DNA of 64,000 nucleotides from Umbilicaria muhlenbergii (GCA_000611775.1 KK106987.1:434001-498000), one strand, 5' to 3'; positions 23,689 to 36,224 are shown, counted from the stretch's first letter. The notes: a model not told the origin generated them from the sequence alone. Numbers and translations are program-made.

Positions 23689-24307
23689 TTCTCTACAACT
23701 TATAGACTGAAAGTTATATTATAAGTATAAAAGCGCAATAGTTATTCAAAGTATGTGACTTTTTTTGAAAGATTTTTCGCTGTTGAAAACTTGAATTAAA
23801 TATAACTTAACTTGAATTAAATATAACTTAACAACAATAGCAGTTATGAAGAAACTTTTAATTTAACATTAATAGATAATACTGTTTTTTATAATTTATG
23901 CATTGAAAGTTTCTTCATATCTGTTGAGTTGCAAAAGTTATTAAAGTGTGTAAATTTTTAAGTGATGAAAATCTTGAAGTTCTTTAAATATTCAGAACTC
24001 AACACTTATACAGTGCTTTCAGACTCAACAAATCATGATTTTTTATTGCAGAAAAGTGAATTTTAGCAAAAGTTTACTTATTATAAGTTTTACTGTTATT
24101 ATAACACTGTGTGTGTACTTGTTTAAACAATTGTTTTAATAACTGTTTTTTTATCACAAAATTTTGATGTTCCGCTCAAGATTTAAGGTTGAGCTCAAAG
24201 CGCTCAGAGGATGCTAAGAGAGGCTGTTAGCTGAGACATGAGATCAGAAGCTCAGAGCGCTCAAAGTGCTAAAAATTAACTCAGAGTTAACTTGTTAAAT
24301 TGCTGAT
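23689..24307. mobile_element. Half foldback element
   Basis: Only one arm of the foldback family, ending TTGCTGAT at 24307. It carries a short internal duplication (TTGAATTAAATATAACTTA repeated near 23795-23832) that is absent from copy 1. The same duplication occurs, in reverse, in the left arm of the copy at 49533 (near 50013-50052). This arm is therefore closest to a left arm in flipped orientation. Confidence 0.85.
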
Positions 24308-24469
24308 GCATTATCATCTTTCTTCTCATTTTCATCATTCTTCTCTGATTCCTCTGACCCCTCTGACTCCTCAAAAGGAGAAAAATCTTCATCATCATCA
24401 TCATCATCATCATCAATGACAGCAGGCAAACGCTTTTAGAATTAAATACAGATTAACTTATCTTAGCAG

Positions 24470-24757
24470 TTAAGAAAAAAGATGCAGAGAAGGAGATTGA
24501 ACTGAGTATCTCATGATATTCAAGATATCTTTGAGAATGACATTAATGCACTTAATCTGCTCAAGGAGCAGAAGGCTGATCTTGATAATAAACTTTAATT
24601 TCAACAGCTTCTGATGATGATCAGCAACATGAAGATGTGCTGTAATCTTCTTATTATAACACTTTTGGCACGCCTTGAGGGTGGTCAGGAGAACAGGTGA
24701 AGGAGTGTTGATATTAACTCTGTTGATTAAGTGAATTAATATGTTTATCTTGCACAT
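24470..24757 (-). CDS. Antisense open frame in gypsy D
   Basis: A 95-codon open frame, homologous to 7069-7332 of element B over about 80 residues, again on the strand opposite to the retroelement genes. Shared features are the basic KACQKCYNKKITAHLHVAD segment and the leucine-rich KISLLLLEQIKCI segment. Both copies remaining open in RIP-affected DNA is unusual, but TGA and TAA can be avoided by chance over such a length. The acidic stretch expected next to it lies at about 24340-24420. Function unknown. Confidence 0.35.
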   Translation of the reverse strand: MCKINILIHLINRVNINTPSPVLLTTLKACQKCYNKKITAHLHVADHHQKLLKLKFIIKISLLLLEQIKCINVILKDILNIMRYSVQSPSLHLFS

Positions 24758-25421
24758 GAACCGCGCAGGGACCTTGAATCATCAGTGAAGTACAACAGAT
24801 GAGCATGTTAAACTTATTAAAAGACAAGCTTTATAAAAATTAACACAATATGCGCACTTGACATTCACATGAGTATCACAAACCTGCGTGATATCTTCAG
24901 TGAAACAGTGACTGCATCAGAGGCAAAATGATTTAATGAGGCATGCATGAGAGCCTGTGAAGCACTTGATAATGAATGAGCACTATATGATGTCATGCAT
25001 TAATCATGCATGTGCAGAGCCTGTTTCTCTGACTTATAAGCATGATAACTGATGTTGCAGTGATGAAGAAGGTGTGATTTGAGAATGTGTAAATGATGTT
25101 GCAGTGATGCATCACTGCTCTTGCAAAGGTTGATGGCAGAAGGTTGAGGAGTTGATAATATTTATATTTTGAAACTTTTATTATGATATTATCACCTGTG
25201 ACCTGAGTAGTGTTATCATAACACTGTTATGATTTCACTGCTGTGACTTCACTGCTGTTGCTCTGCTCCTCAGAGTTTTCACATTCATGTGATTAACTCA
25301 CCTCATTATCACCTCACTTAATCAGCGTCAGCGCTGTCTCATCAGTTCAACAGTTAATTAAGTTTTTTAATGATCACTCATCTTTCTGCGCTGAAGGGCT
25401 GACGCATAGAGGAGAGGCAAT

Positions 25422-25649
25422 TGTCATGAGTTAATGATAATTCAGAACTTGCGTAGAGTGTGTGCTCTACAGGTGACTTGACAGCATTAATGAGTCACAT
25501 GAAAACTCTGCACTGCTCAATCTCATCTTCATTCCTTAGTTATTAGTTTTATATAATTAAGATCATATAACCTTTATACATTTATATCTCATGCTGTTAT
25601 GAACCTTGACTATACTTCTCTTTTTAATAAAAGACGCTATAGTCTTACA
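25422..25649 (+). repeat. 3' LTR of gypsy element D
   Basis: 228 bp starting TGTCATGAGTTAATGATAA and ending GTCTTACA, matching in reverse the LTRs of element B. The LINE frame resumes immediately afterwards. Confidence 0.9.
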
Positions 25650-27060
25650 CCTGATATGCTTTTTGAATAATAGCAAAGGAAATATCATCTGATTCAGGTG
25701 CTTTCTTTGCAGAGGATGTAAATATAACTTGTTTAACTTTATTTTCTGTTAAGTTTAATCAATTTACATGTATTGTGTCTTGATTATTATTAATTTCAGC
25801 TGTAAAAGGTTCTGAATACATTGCTGTAATGAATGCTTGACATTTGTCTTGAAAATTCTGACATAATATATCATTTTGATCTTGTATTGATGATATTTTC
25901 TTCATAAGTTGTGACTTTGTGTATTTATATACTTGAAATACATCTTTTCCACTTGCTTCTGTAAGAAATGTTGTTCAGGGTTTTTGTTTTGCATTTTTAA
26001 TAACTTGAAAGTACTCAGATCTGCTTGTTGTGAATTTAATTCACTGTCTTTCAGATTAATTCCTTTTGTTGTAATGTCTTCTTGCTGTTAATATTTTTTT
26101 TCTCAGCCTGATGAGGTCTTCTGTTCATCACACTTTAAATTTGTTGCATGATTTATGTCTAGAAATATTGTTTTCCGCAGTTTATGCAATTAAGTTTTTT
26201 AAATTTTCAGTCATTTGTTTTAATGATTAATTTAAACTTATTGCTTTTACATTTTGCTGTAATTCCTTTGTAAAGTTCTCTTAATCCACTTTTTGTATAT
26301 TGAACAACATGTTGAAAGAACTTTTCATCAGTGTAAGGTTTTCAGTAATTATGAAAAACTGAATAATCTCATGATCTGAATCAGTATACACTTCTTCATT
26401 AACTTGTTAATCAATTATTTCTGGTATTAATTGATTTATTGCAAATGTTAAATCTAGAACTGATGAATATTATCTGTTTACAATATGTCTGATGAATGTC
26501 ATGACGTCTGATATATTAACTAAATCACAGTGATTTGTTTGCAGTCATTGTAATAAACTTTCTGCATTTTTTGCCTCTGTAATTGTAGAATTTCATCATG
26601 TATGATGTGCATTAAAGTCTTCACAAACTAATATTTTAATTGTTGCACTTATTTGACTTAATGCTCTTTTCATTGTTCATGTATTTAATTCAGGCTGAAG
26701 AGACCTTTCATTATATACATTTAACAGTAGAATTTCTTTTAAATCTGATGCAGAAATAAACAGAGCTTGTAAATCTGCATCTTTTGATATATTTAATCTA
26801 GGCGTGCATTTTATTCCTTTGTTTATTTTTATAATAAATGTTAAAACTCATGATCTGAGTTCTGATGTTGAGATAATGCTAGTAAATGCTGAGTGTGAAA
26901 TAATATTATTATTTGACTCAATTCATGATTTTTGAATTAACACAATATTTATTTTCCTCACTGCAGCTTTTAAACATGATTGCATGACATTTGTTGATTT
27001 ATTGCAGTTATGTTGAAAAATTTATATTTTAAATAATTCCTGCAGGTCTGTGTTTGAATG
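25650..27060 (-). pseudogene. LINE ORF2: APE endonuclease and linker to RT
   Basis: Minus-strand ORF2 of a non-LTR retrotransposon of the fungal Tad1/I type. The endonuclease shows the EDFNAHHT motif near 26600 and DSDHE near 26370, both signatures of APE-type nucleases; intact relatives usually read GDFNAHH. The SVLDLTFAINQLIPEI segment lies between them. Downstream is the linker leading to the reverse transcriptase, ending in SFAIIQKAYQ at 25650, where gypsy D is inserted; RT itself is absent here. Most stops are TGA at positions where relatives have Trp or Arg, as expected from TGG-to-TGA and CGA-to-TGA change. Codon structure is otherwise well kept, so this LINE is less decayed than the gypsy fossils. 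Confidence 0.88.
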
Positions 27061-27080
27061 CTGTGTGTTTATATTACATA

Positions 27081-27372
27081 TTATTTATTTATGATTAAAG
27101 GGTCTCTGTCTGCTGAATAAGGTTCAACTGCTTTATAATATTCACAGTCTTTGCTATTTACCTGGTGATTTTCTTTGCAATTTACACACTTTATTATTAT
27201 GTGACTGCATATTGCTTGTTCCTTTTTGCAAATAAAGCATGTGTGCTTCCTGATATAATGATTTTCAGTGCATATTTGGCATTTGACTTCATGCATGCAT
27301 TTATGCTGTGTGTGGCTGAATCCTTGATATTTAATACATTGTTCATACAGTTTACAATCTGTGTATTTCATG
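27081..27372 (-). pseudogene. LINE ORF1, C-terminal zinc-knuckle part
   Basis: Open on the minus strand. It contains consecutive Cys/His knuckles (YEQCIKYQGFSHTQHKC, CQICTENHYIRKHTC, CSHIIIKCVNC), the nucleic-acid-binding domain of Tad1/I-type LINE ORF1 proteins. The first knuckle has Tyr where Cys is usual (CIKY rather than CxxC). At its N-terminal side the frame is interrupted at MKY by the left end of the 36-kb hAT insertion, and it resumes at 63598 going right. The eight bases coding for part of the Met-Lys dipeptide are duplicated at both borders. The RNA-binding role is known for the family, not shown here. Confidence 0.9.
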
Positions 27373-27382
27373 TAGACTGTCA
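27365..27382. other. Left target duplication and TIR of the 36-kb hAT insertion
   Basis: ATTTCATG (27365-27372) is followed by TAGACTGTCA. The same octamer follows the mirror terminus at 63591-63598. The next 135 bp match the reverse complement of the right end of the element at 4561-5232 with numerous C-to-T and G-to-A changes. Confidence 0.92.
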
Positions 27383-28269
27383 TTTGAGTCAGGTCAGGTC
27401 AAGTCAATGATCAGAGATTTAACTTATGAGTTCAACTTCTTCATGAACTTGATATTCAGTGATCAATCAAGTTAACTCTGAGGTACTCACATGAACACTG
27501 AACTAATCATATACAGTTAATTTTGCTTAATCATCATAACAGTAGTAAATTTAATATAAGTAATAACATCACTTTTCTTCTCATGTTATCACAGCTTTGC
27601 ATTATGTTGTTATCAAAGATAAGTATTGTGATAATTGAATACTTTTATATATTTATAATTGAATTATTAATCTGCAAAGACTGATATTATACATTGTGAG
27701 CACTGTGCAAACATGAAGAAAAACATGATATGTTAAAAAAGTAATGCTCAAAGGTAATACTCAAAGGTAATGTTTATCTAGAATTTGTGATGATTATATA
27801 CTTTTTTTAATTTTGCAGACTGTATCTGTAGTTGATCTTGTAACACAACTTAATGTTGATCTGCAGACAGCAATATTGATTGATTGATGCTGATAATGAT
27901 GCATTATTCATATGTTGAATTCATAAGTTGCTTATCTCAACTGACGGCAGTTGATCTTCTCTGAGCTTCACTTATTCATGCTGAAGTGAGGAAGGTTATC
28001 AAGTCATCAGATGATAAAAATATATTAAAATCATCTTACTCTCTGCCCTCTGACACATCTTCAATCACAATAAAGATGTTTAAGTCATCATTTTACTTTA
28101 TTTGTGCTCTCATCTGATGCATATCAGCAAGTTCATCTACTTTCATATCATTCAAATTGTTCATGTCAGACTCATCATGACTATTGCTGTTCATTGTCAT
28201 TATTTTATGCTTGACAGAGGTAAACTTTCTTCATTGAAGTGTTTTTATGAACTCATAAGTCTCCTCCTC

Positions 28270-29838
28270 ATTTATTATAATTAACTCATTCAGAACAGAG
28301 GCTTCTTAAACTCAGATTTCAGAGATGCTGACTTTCTCATCATTGTTATCATCATCAACAAGGTCATTCAACAAGGTGTTTCACTCATAATATTTAATTA
28401 AACAGAGCATACATATAATCTCAGTGCTTAAATATTCATGTCATCAATTGCAGATGTCTTTAATCATATTGAAGATGCATTTCACATTTATTTTAAAGAC
28501 ACATACAGCAAGAACATCTCTTGTCATTTAAGAGAAACCTTTAAGATCACTGTAGTTGACACTTCACATCTAATGATGTAATTAACTCAAGCCTCATATT
28601 GACATTACCTTTGAGCATTACCTTTAGTGAATCATTAGCATAATTGATTGACATAAAAAAATACTTAAAGATATCATCTTAAATATTTATTCATTATTAA
28701 TCCTTCAGCTCTGTCTGTTTAATTAATATGTTAAAATTCATATTCTGTGATTGATCTGCAGTGATAGTTGAGTTTATAGTCAGACTCTCATATTTCAAGT
28801 AATGTAAATCATAGTAGTCTTGAAATTATTGATTTTATTTAATTTCTTAAGATTTTGTTACTTCTTTCCTCTATGATGTATTAATTATGATCAAGCAGAT
28901 ATATGCATTAAAGTTATCTTATACTTGATCATTTTATATGACAGGTTTAAAACAGTTGTAAGATTATAAATTCATCATTAATTTGTCTGTGAATTTTTAT
29001 AACAATCTCTCAACTTATCCTGGCAGGCTTTCAGAGCAGTGATCAGTTTATGTTTTTAAAAAGTAATTTTTAATTACACTCAGCAGCAGTGATCTGCAAT
29101 GTGATTAATGAGTTGATTATACACATATCAGGTTTTATGTATTGTAACTTCAGTAATTTTTAAAAGTGCTGCAGTTCAGTCTTTAAATAATTTTAATAAT
29201 ATTAAAAGATAACAGACCTGTTCTCATTTTGAATTAATGATTATAAGAACTCAGAGCTTTCTATCTTGTTCATTAAAGACAAAGTTGCACAAGGTCTCTC
29301 ATAGAACATAAATTTAAAAAAGCATGTCATATGTGAAATTTCATCACATCTTGACATCTTGAATCATTTAAAGAAATTTTTAATTTAAGTTGTTTATATA
29401 AACTTGTTATTGAATATCTGCAAATCATTTGAATCTCTGTGAGGAAGAGTTGATTATGATTAAAAGATATTAAATCTGTCACATGTTGTTAATATTCAGA
29501 CATTATCAATGAGCATTATCATTTCACTTGCTTTTTACATGATGTTAATTAAAGATACCTTCTCTTGAATCTTTATCAACTTGTTCATATTTTATATCTT
29601 CACATGATGATTGTTTCTGATGTTTACATCAAGTGACTTCAATAAAGCCTTGACAGCAAGAGCTAAAACATGTGTCATACATGATATTATTATTTCAGCA
29701 TTATCTCATTAAATATCATGATCACTGCTCAAGACTGACTTCAGATGTGTGCACATAGTGATGTTATTAAAAACATTATTCATAATGATAATGAAGAGCT
29801 TGTCCTTGATTTTAAATGTCTTCAAAACATTAAGAACA
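28270..29838 (-). pseudogene. hAT transposase, central and C-terminal part
   Basis: The minus strand shows successive hAT landmarks. Near 29840-29740 the segment LKTFKIKDKLFIII and MNNVFNNITM stand where intact enzymes have YGIxDKL and TDNASNN, so the catalytic Asp region is damaged. CMTHVLALAVKALLKSLDV lies near 29683-29615. LLILLKLFKDWTAALLKITE, with the TGA read at the presumed Trp, and TIHKTWYVYNQLINHI (same reading) lie near 29235-29100. KLITALKACQDKLRDCYKNS lies near 29050-28990. The C-terminal dimerisation domain (SRMARDVLAVCVFK-like and CIFNMIKDIC) lies near 28565-28400; intact relatives read ARDVLAVPxSSAGVERIFN. An acidic tail follows (28390-28280). Stops are mostly TGA and frame shifts are present. 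The N-terminal part is displaced to 44984 by gypsy H. Confidence 0.85.
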
Positions 29839-30797
29839 TGTGAGCATTTAATGTATAAAACTCATCAGGTGCTAATTCAGAATAAAAAGAATTATATTCA
29901 ATAATGATGCAGTCTTGTGAAGATAACTTTCACTAGCAGATCATTCTCATGAGGGAGCTCAATCATAAATATCACTTCTGACACTTCATGAAAGTGATTA
30001 AAGAAGTCAACATCATTGATGACACCTCATGAAAATGTGATTCAATAATGAACATCTTGTAAAAACAGCTTCATTAAGGTGACTGCTTTGCATGAATCAA
30101 CCTTGTAAGAGAGCTCAGTCAATGAACATTACTTCAACACTTCATGAAAATAATTAAAGAAGTCAACATCATTGATGACTGTGACTGTGAGCATTCAATG
30201 TACAGAACTCATCAGGTGCTAATTTAAAATAAGAAAAATTATATTTAATAATGATGCAACCTTGTGAAGATAACTTTTGCTAATAAATCAACCTCACAAG
30301 AGAGCTCAACTAATGAATATCACTTTTAACACTTCACAGAAGTGATTAAAGGAGTCAACATCATTAATGACACCTCATGAAGATGAGATTTAGTAATAAG
30401 CATTTTGTGAAGACAGCTTCACTGAGGTGACTGCTTCACATGAATTAACCTCACAAGAGAACTCAGTCAATAAATATCATTCTCAGCACTTCACAGAAGT
30501 GATTAAAGAAGTTAACATCATTAATGACATCTCATGAAGGTGTGATTCAATAATGAACATCTCATGAAGACAGCTTCATTAAAGTGACTGCTTCATAAGA
30601 TCTTCCTCAGACTGATTAACTTCAAAAGAGATATATTATGAGGTTAAAGTGTGTCTTACTTTCTTTCTTAACAATAATTCTCTACTTACTAGCAATATCA
30701 TACTATTGTGAATTATCAATTATAAGTTTAAGTCATTATTGTCACATAGCTTCATAATTCCTTAGTTAAGATATTACCTTATGATAATACACTTACA
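29839..30797 (+). repeat. 5' LTR of gypsy H, expanded
   Basis: Begins TGTGAGCATTTAATG and ends ACACTTACA. It is built largely from a unit of about 165-170 bp carrying ACTTCACAGAAGTGATTAAA and CAACATCATTAATGAC boxes. The LTR leader (TGTGAGCATTCAATG) recurs at 30188, so this LTR is a partial duplication of itself and is about 190 bp longer than its partner. Confidence 0.85.
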
Positions 30798-31938
30798 GTT
30801 TTATTGCTCTGATTCATTATAAGGATGCTGTTCAGCAAAAATAACTGAAAACTCATGAGCTTCTCAATTAATCTTCACAACAATTTCACAACCTGCTTCA
30901 GAAACTTCACAAGCAATAATTAATAATGATTTTATTATTTTTGATTCTCAGTCATGACACGTCACTTCTACATTCTCTGAGAAGTTCATCATGATGAATA
31001 TCAAAATTCAACTTGTGAAAATTCAACTCATGAGTGAGAAGGAATGTACTAAGCAGACTGAGTTTAAAACTTGCAGATGATTTACATTAAATTTATCTTC
31101 AACTTTAAAATGCACCTGTTATGAAAAGTGAGTTAAAGATGAAGACCTTTATCATATGAAGAACTACTTTCACTTTCAACAGTATGTACATTAAATTAAG
31201 CATCTTCCTGTGAAGCTTCACTTTAAAGAGTCAGATCACTATCTGAATTATAAAATCATAAAGTGATGAGTCACACATCATGAAGAAAAGAGCTTAAAAG
31301 ATACCTGAGAAAGTCAGAAGAACTTTTTAAAGTTTTTTTTAAAAAATCATGATAATTAAATGTATAATGCATGAATGAATTAAATGAATTGTCACAAGTT
31401 AAATAATGAATTTGATGATGAGTATCTTCACAAGTCAGATAAACTTCTGATTTAAATAAAAAATGACATGAAGAATTATCATTAAATTCAGTTAATGATC
31501 TTCTTCAAGGGCTTGAATCATGTCATGAAGCAGAAGATTCATGAACACTCTGTGTTTTCAAACTCTCATGAAGATTTAATTACACTCATGAAGAAACTCT
31601 GTCTCAGCATCAAGACTGAAACTCACTTGTGAGTAATAATCATGAACAATGATTTCAGTGAAAGCACCTCTGTGAACTCTGTGAAGTGAAAGGATCACAA
31701 ACTTACAACATTCATCATTACTACATCACATGATTCAGAATCTTCATGAGGAGTATTCTTTAATGAAGACTGCAACTACTGTGATAAGCATGAACATAAG
31801 GAACTGAACTGTCTTAAGAAGAAGTCAAACAACACTGTGAACAGAACTCTGTCAATTGATTTAATTAATAATAATAATCATGTCATGACAATCTCTGAGG
31901 TTATTATAAAGGTCACTGTGAAGCCTAAATTAAAAAAA

Positions 31939-33622
31939 GATACATTATTTAAAATGAAGACATGATTATGACTCACAGTACATCTTGCAGAAAGATTACT
32001 TTCAACTGTTCTTAATAATATTAATGATCTCAATCTCCTTCATAAGAATATTGTGAAGAGCTTATCTTCAGTCTTTAAGATGTTATCACTTCATTATGCT
32101 GAAGGAGATATCTTGCAGACTTATTTTATTTATCATGAAGTAATAAAGGTTCAGGACTCTTTTGAAGTTTGAAAATAAACTCATGAATCTTTTACCTCTG
32201 CTGACTTAAAGATATCAGTGATCTTAAGATTATCATGATTATGATGAAATAATTCAAAGGTTGACTTCATTAATCTTACAGTACAGTGAAGATCAGATGC
32301 AGAGAACTTTTTAATAACTTCACTGCTAAAAAAGATTATCATAAAAGGCCTCATGAGAAAACTCAGAGATTTTAAGATAAACTACATGATGCAGAGATTA
32401 CAGATGATAAATTTTAATGAATTAAAAAACTTTATGAATCTGATTCCTGAAGCTTACAAGAGCCTCATGAAGGTTTTTTTAAAAACTTAAGTGAAAACTC
32501 TGCCTCCTCATTGTGAAAAAGATCACTCAATTAATTTATTAAAGAAAACAACATCATCTTTTGATCTTATGTACAATTTTTTCATGAAGGAGTTGACTGT
32601 ACTACAGAAGTATTTAAATATTAATCTTGTAAATGAGTTTATTCAGCTGTCATGATCTTCTGCAGAAGCATTAATACTCTTTATATTTAAAAATGATGAA
32701 GACTTGCAGCTCTGCATGAATTATCAGAGGTTAAATGTTATTACTTAAAAGAACTGATACCCTTTATCATTAATTAATGAGATGCATTTTTTAAGATGAA
32801 GACATGATTATGACTCACAGTACATTTTATAAAAAGATCATTTTCAATTATTCTTGACAGTGCTAATGACCTCAATCTTCTTTATAAGAATATTGTGAAA
32901 GGTTTATCTTCAGTCTTTAAGATGTTATTACTTCATCATGTTGAAGAAAATACCTTGCAGACTTATTCTGTTTATCATGAAGTAGTAAAGGTTCAGGACT
33001 CTTTCAGAGTCTGAAAATAAACTTGTAAACCTTTTACCTCTGCTGACTTAAAGATGTCAGTAATCTTAAAATTATCATGATTACAATGAAATAATCTGAA
33101 GGTTGACTTCACTAATCTTACAGTACAGTGAAGGTCAGATGCAAAGAACTTTTTAATAACTTCATTATTAAAAAAGATCATCATAAAAGGCCTCACAAGA
33201 AAACTCAGAGACTTTAAGATAAACTACATGATGCAGAGATTACAGGTGATAAATTTTAATGAATTAAAAAACTTCATGAACCTGATTTTTAAAGTCTACA
33301 AGAGCCTCATGAAGGTTTTTTTAAAAACTTAAGCAGAAACTCTGCCTCTTCATTACAAAGAAGATCACTTAATTGATTTGTTGAAGAAAACAACATCATC
33401 TTTTGACCTTATGTACAATCTTTTCATGAAGGAGTTGACTGTATTATGAAAGTATTTAAATATCAACCTCATGAACAGGTTTATTCAGTTATCATGATCT
33501 TTCATGAAAGTGTTAATGCTCTTTATATTTAAAAATAATGAAGGCTTGTAGCTCTGCGTGAACTATCAGAAGTTAAATGTTATTACTTAAAAGAACTGAT
33601 ACCCTATATCATTAATTAATGA
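31939..33622 (+). repeat. 842-bp tandem duplication inside gypsy H
   Basis: Two direct units, 31939-32780 and 32781-33622, span the protease-to-RT region. They share the ATGAAGACATGATTATGACT start and the AACTGATACCC...ATTAATTAATGA end. Differences are scattered transitions, so the duplication arose before much of the mutation. Confidence 0.85.
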
Positions 33623-36224
33623 GATCATGAATCATGTCTGTGATGCTCAAATCTTTACAAAGATTGATGTCAAAAACACTTATTATCACATTCACATACA
33701 TGAGGGTGATGAGTGAAAGATAGCATTTTGTATCAGGTATAAATTGTATAAATATTTAATTATATTTTTTGAGCTTATTAATACTTCTGTGAGTTTTCAG
33801 TCTTATATTCATGAAGTTCTTCATGAATATTTAAACATCTTCATGATTGTATTCCTGAATGATATACTGATTTACTCAACAGAAGAGAGTCAATATGAAC
33901 AGCATGTTTAAATTATCTTGAAAGCTCTACTCATGACAGAGTTGTTCACAAAGCTTTTTAAATACTTATTTAATGTGAAGCATGTGCCCTTCTTGAGATA
34001 TGTTATCACAGATACAGAGGTTGAAATGAAAATAAATCACATATTCATCATTGTCAACTGATCAGAGTTAAAAAGTATATGTGAAGTGCAAACATTTCTG
34101 AGCTTCATGAACTTTTATTAAAGATTCATACAAAGCTTCTCATGTATCACTGCACCTCTCATAAAGATCATTAAAGGGTTTAATGCAAAATCAAACAAGA
34201 AGTTGATTTCATGAAGAGCAAGTTTTCTGTTTTTGAAAATACAGACTGTCTTTAAAGTTCTTGTATAAACTTTCATTATCACTCTGTTCCTGCAGCATTT
34301 CAACATCACATTATTAATACAGCTTGAAATGAATGCTTCAAGGTATGTGATCTCAGGCATTCTCTCACAAAAGCACTTTGATGAGTGAAGAGTTACAGTT
34401 TATTTCTCATGAAAGATGATACCTGTGAAATGAAAATATGAAACTCATGATGAAGAGCTGCTCATGATAATTGAGAATTTTCATCATTAATGACATTATT
34501 TAGAAGGATTCACTCATTCAGTTGAAGTACTATCAGATCATTTAAGCTTATGAAGCTTCATGATTACTCATAAGCTCTCATGAAGACAGGTTTGATAAGT
34601 GTTGACTTTATCAACTTATGATTTTGTTATCACTTATTAAAAAAGAAATTTAAATTCTATTAACAACCCTTCATGAAGACTTGATCATTAATGTGAAGTG
34701 AAACAAGAGGATCAAACTGAGAATATTTTAATATTGTAACAAATGCTGTTCCTGACAGTAATTTTAATTTCAGTTAAACTTAAAGATGACTTATTAACTC
34801 AGGAGGTACATCTTCATGAGGTATTAATTGCAGGCATAATGAGTTCCTGGCAGTGAAATCAACAGAAACAAGCCTCTGAGACTGTTTTAAATGAAGAACT
34901 TTATGAGGAGGTTGATATCTCTCTCATTAAAATGTTACTTGAATTCTTGCAGATTGATCCTCTCATAAAGCATATGCTGAAACAAATCACTGCTCATGAA
35001 GTTAATTCAAAAATGTCAGGTTCTCACTCATTTTAATCATGAAGAAATGACCTTTTATACTTTAACTCAGTGCTTTATATACCTCATGTGAAGTCATTAT
35101 GACTTGAGATTATTAAAAAGCATCATGATGAGTTACTTGCAAGTCACCTCATAACAGAGAAAATCTTTACTTTGATACATGCAAAGTACTACTGATTGAA
35201 CATGCAGAAGCAAATTCAGAAATATTATAATTTTTATCTTGTCTGTCAAGAAGTCAGAGTCATTCATGAAAAATAATTTAAATTATTACAGCTCATACTT
35301 ATTCTGAAAGAACTCTGAGAGGTATTCACTTTAAACTTCATAACTGATCTTTCAGAGAGTCATGCTTATGAGGGTGTGTATGATGTCATATTGATGATGA
35401 TGTGTAAATTCTCAAAAATGACACATTATATTTCAGCCAAAAAGGACTGAACTGCTGATTAACTCATGAAGACCTTTATTAAAGAGATTATTAAGCTGCA
35501 TGAAGTCATTTAAGCTTTAATTTCAGATCATGAATTTGTTTTTACCTCATGACTCTGAGTCAACCTGATGTTCATGTTGAAGATTAATCACTGATTGAGC
35601 ACTGCCTTTTATTCACAAACTGATGAGCAGATTGAATAATAAAATAATATGTTAAAACAGTACCTGTGAAGTTATGTTAATTATCAACAGAACAATTGAG
35701 CCTCACTTTTAACATTAATTGAGTTTATGTACAACATGAGCTTATACTCTTTTACTGAAAAGACATCATTTAAGATCATCTATGACTTCATATTTAGATT
35801 GAATATGCTCACTGCAAAGGAACTTATGAAGTATTCTGCAGTTAAAGAAATTATCACTGAAGCTGAGCAGCTTGTGAAGCATTTTTATAAGATTTAATTA
35901 AAGTCTGCAGAGCTCTTGTGAAGTTTTAAGAGTATCAAGTTAAGCATTATAATCAGTCTCATCTTGATGTGATTTATAAAGTCAGACAGTTGATTTGATT
36001 GAAGGTTAAAAACATAACCTTGAAGTGATCCTCATGAAAGCTGAATTAACAGTGTTATGAACTCTTTCAGATTATAAAGAAGATTGAGAATATTGTTTAT
36101 TAACTGAAACTACTGAAGAAACTTTATATTCATGATGTGTTTCATGTTAATCTGCTTCATGATCATAAAACATGAGCAGATGAGGATACATCAGAGTTTA
36201 AATTACTTCACTTCACAGAGGACT

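Larger units (their letters stand above)
24308..25649 (+). mobile_element. Gypsy element D, truncated 3' end, fossil
   Basis: The 3' portion of the same gypsy family as A and B, in plus orientation. It begins inside the acidic-coding stretch next to the half foldback, continues through the region with the antisense open frame, a polypurine tract (about 25405-25420) and the 3' LTR. The chromodomain, pol, gag and 5' LTR are missing. It sits in the LINE ORF2, which resumes at 25650. Mutation is lighter than in A: several TGG and CpG sites remain between 24600 and 24780. Confidence 0.85.
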
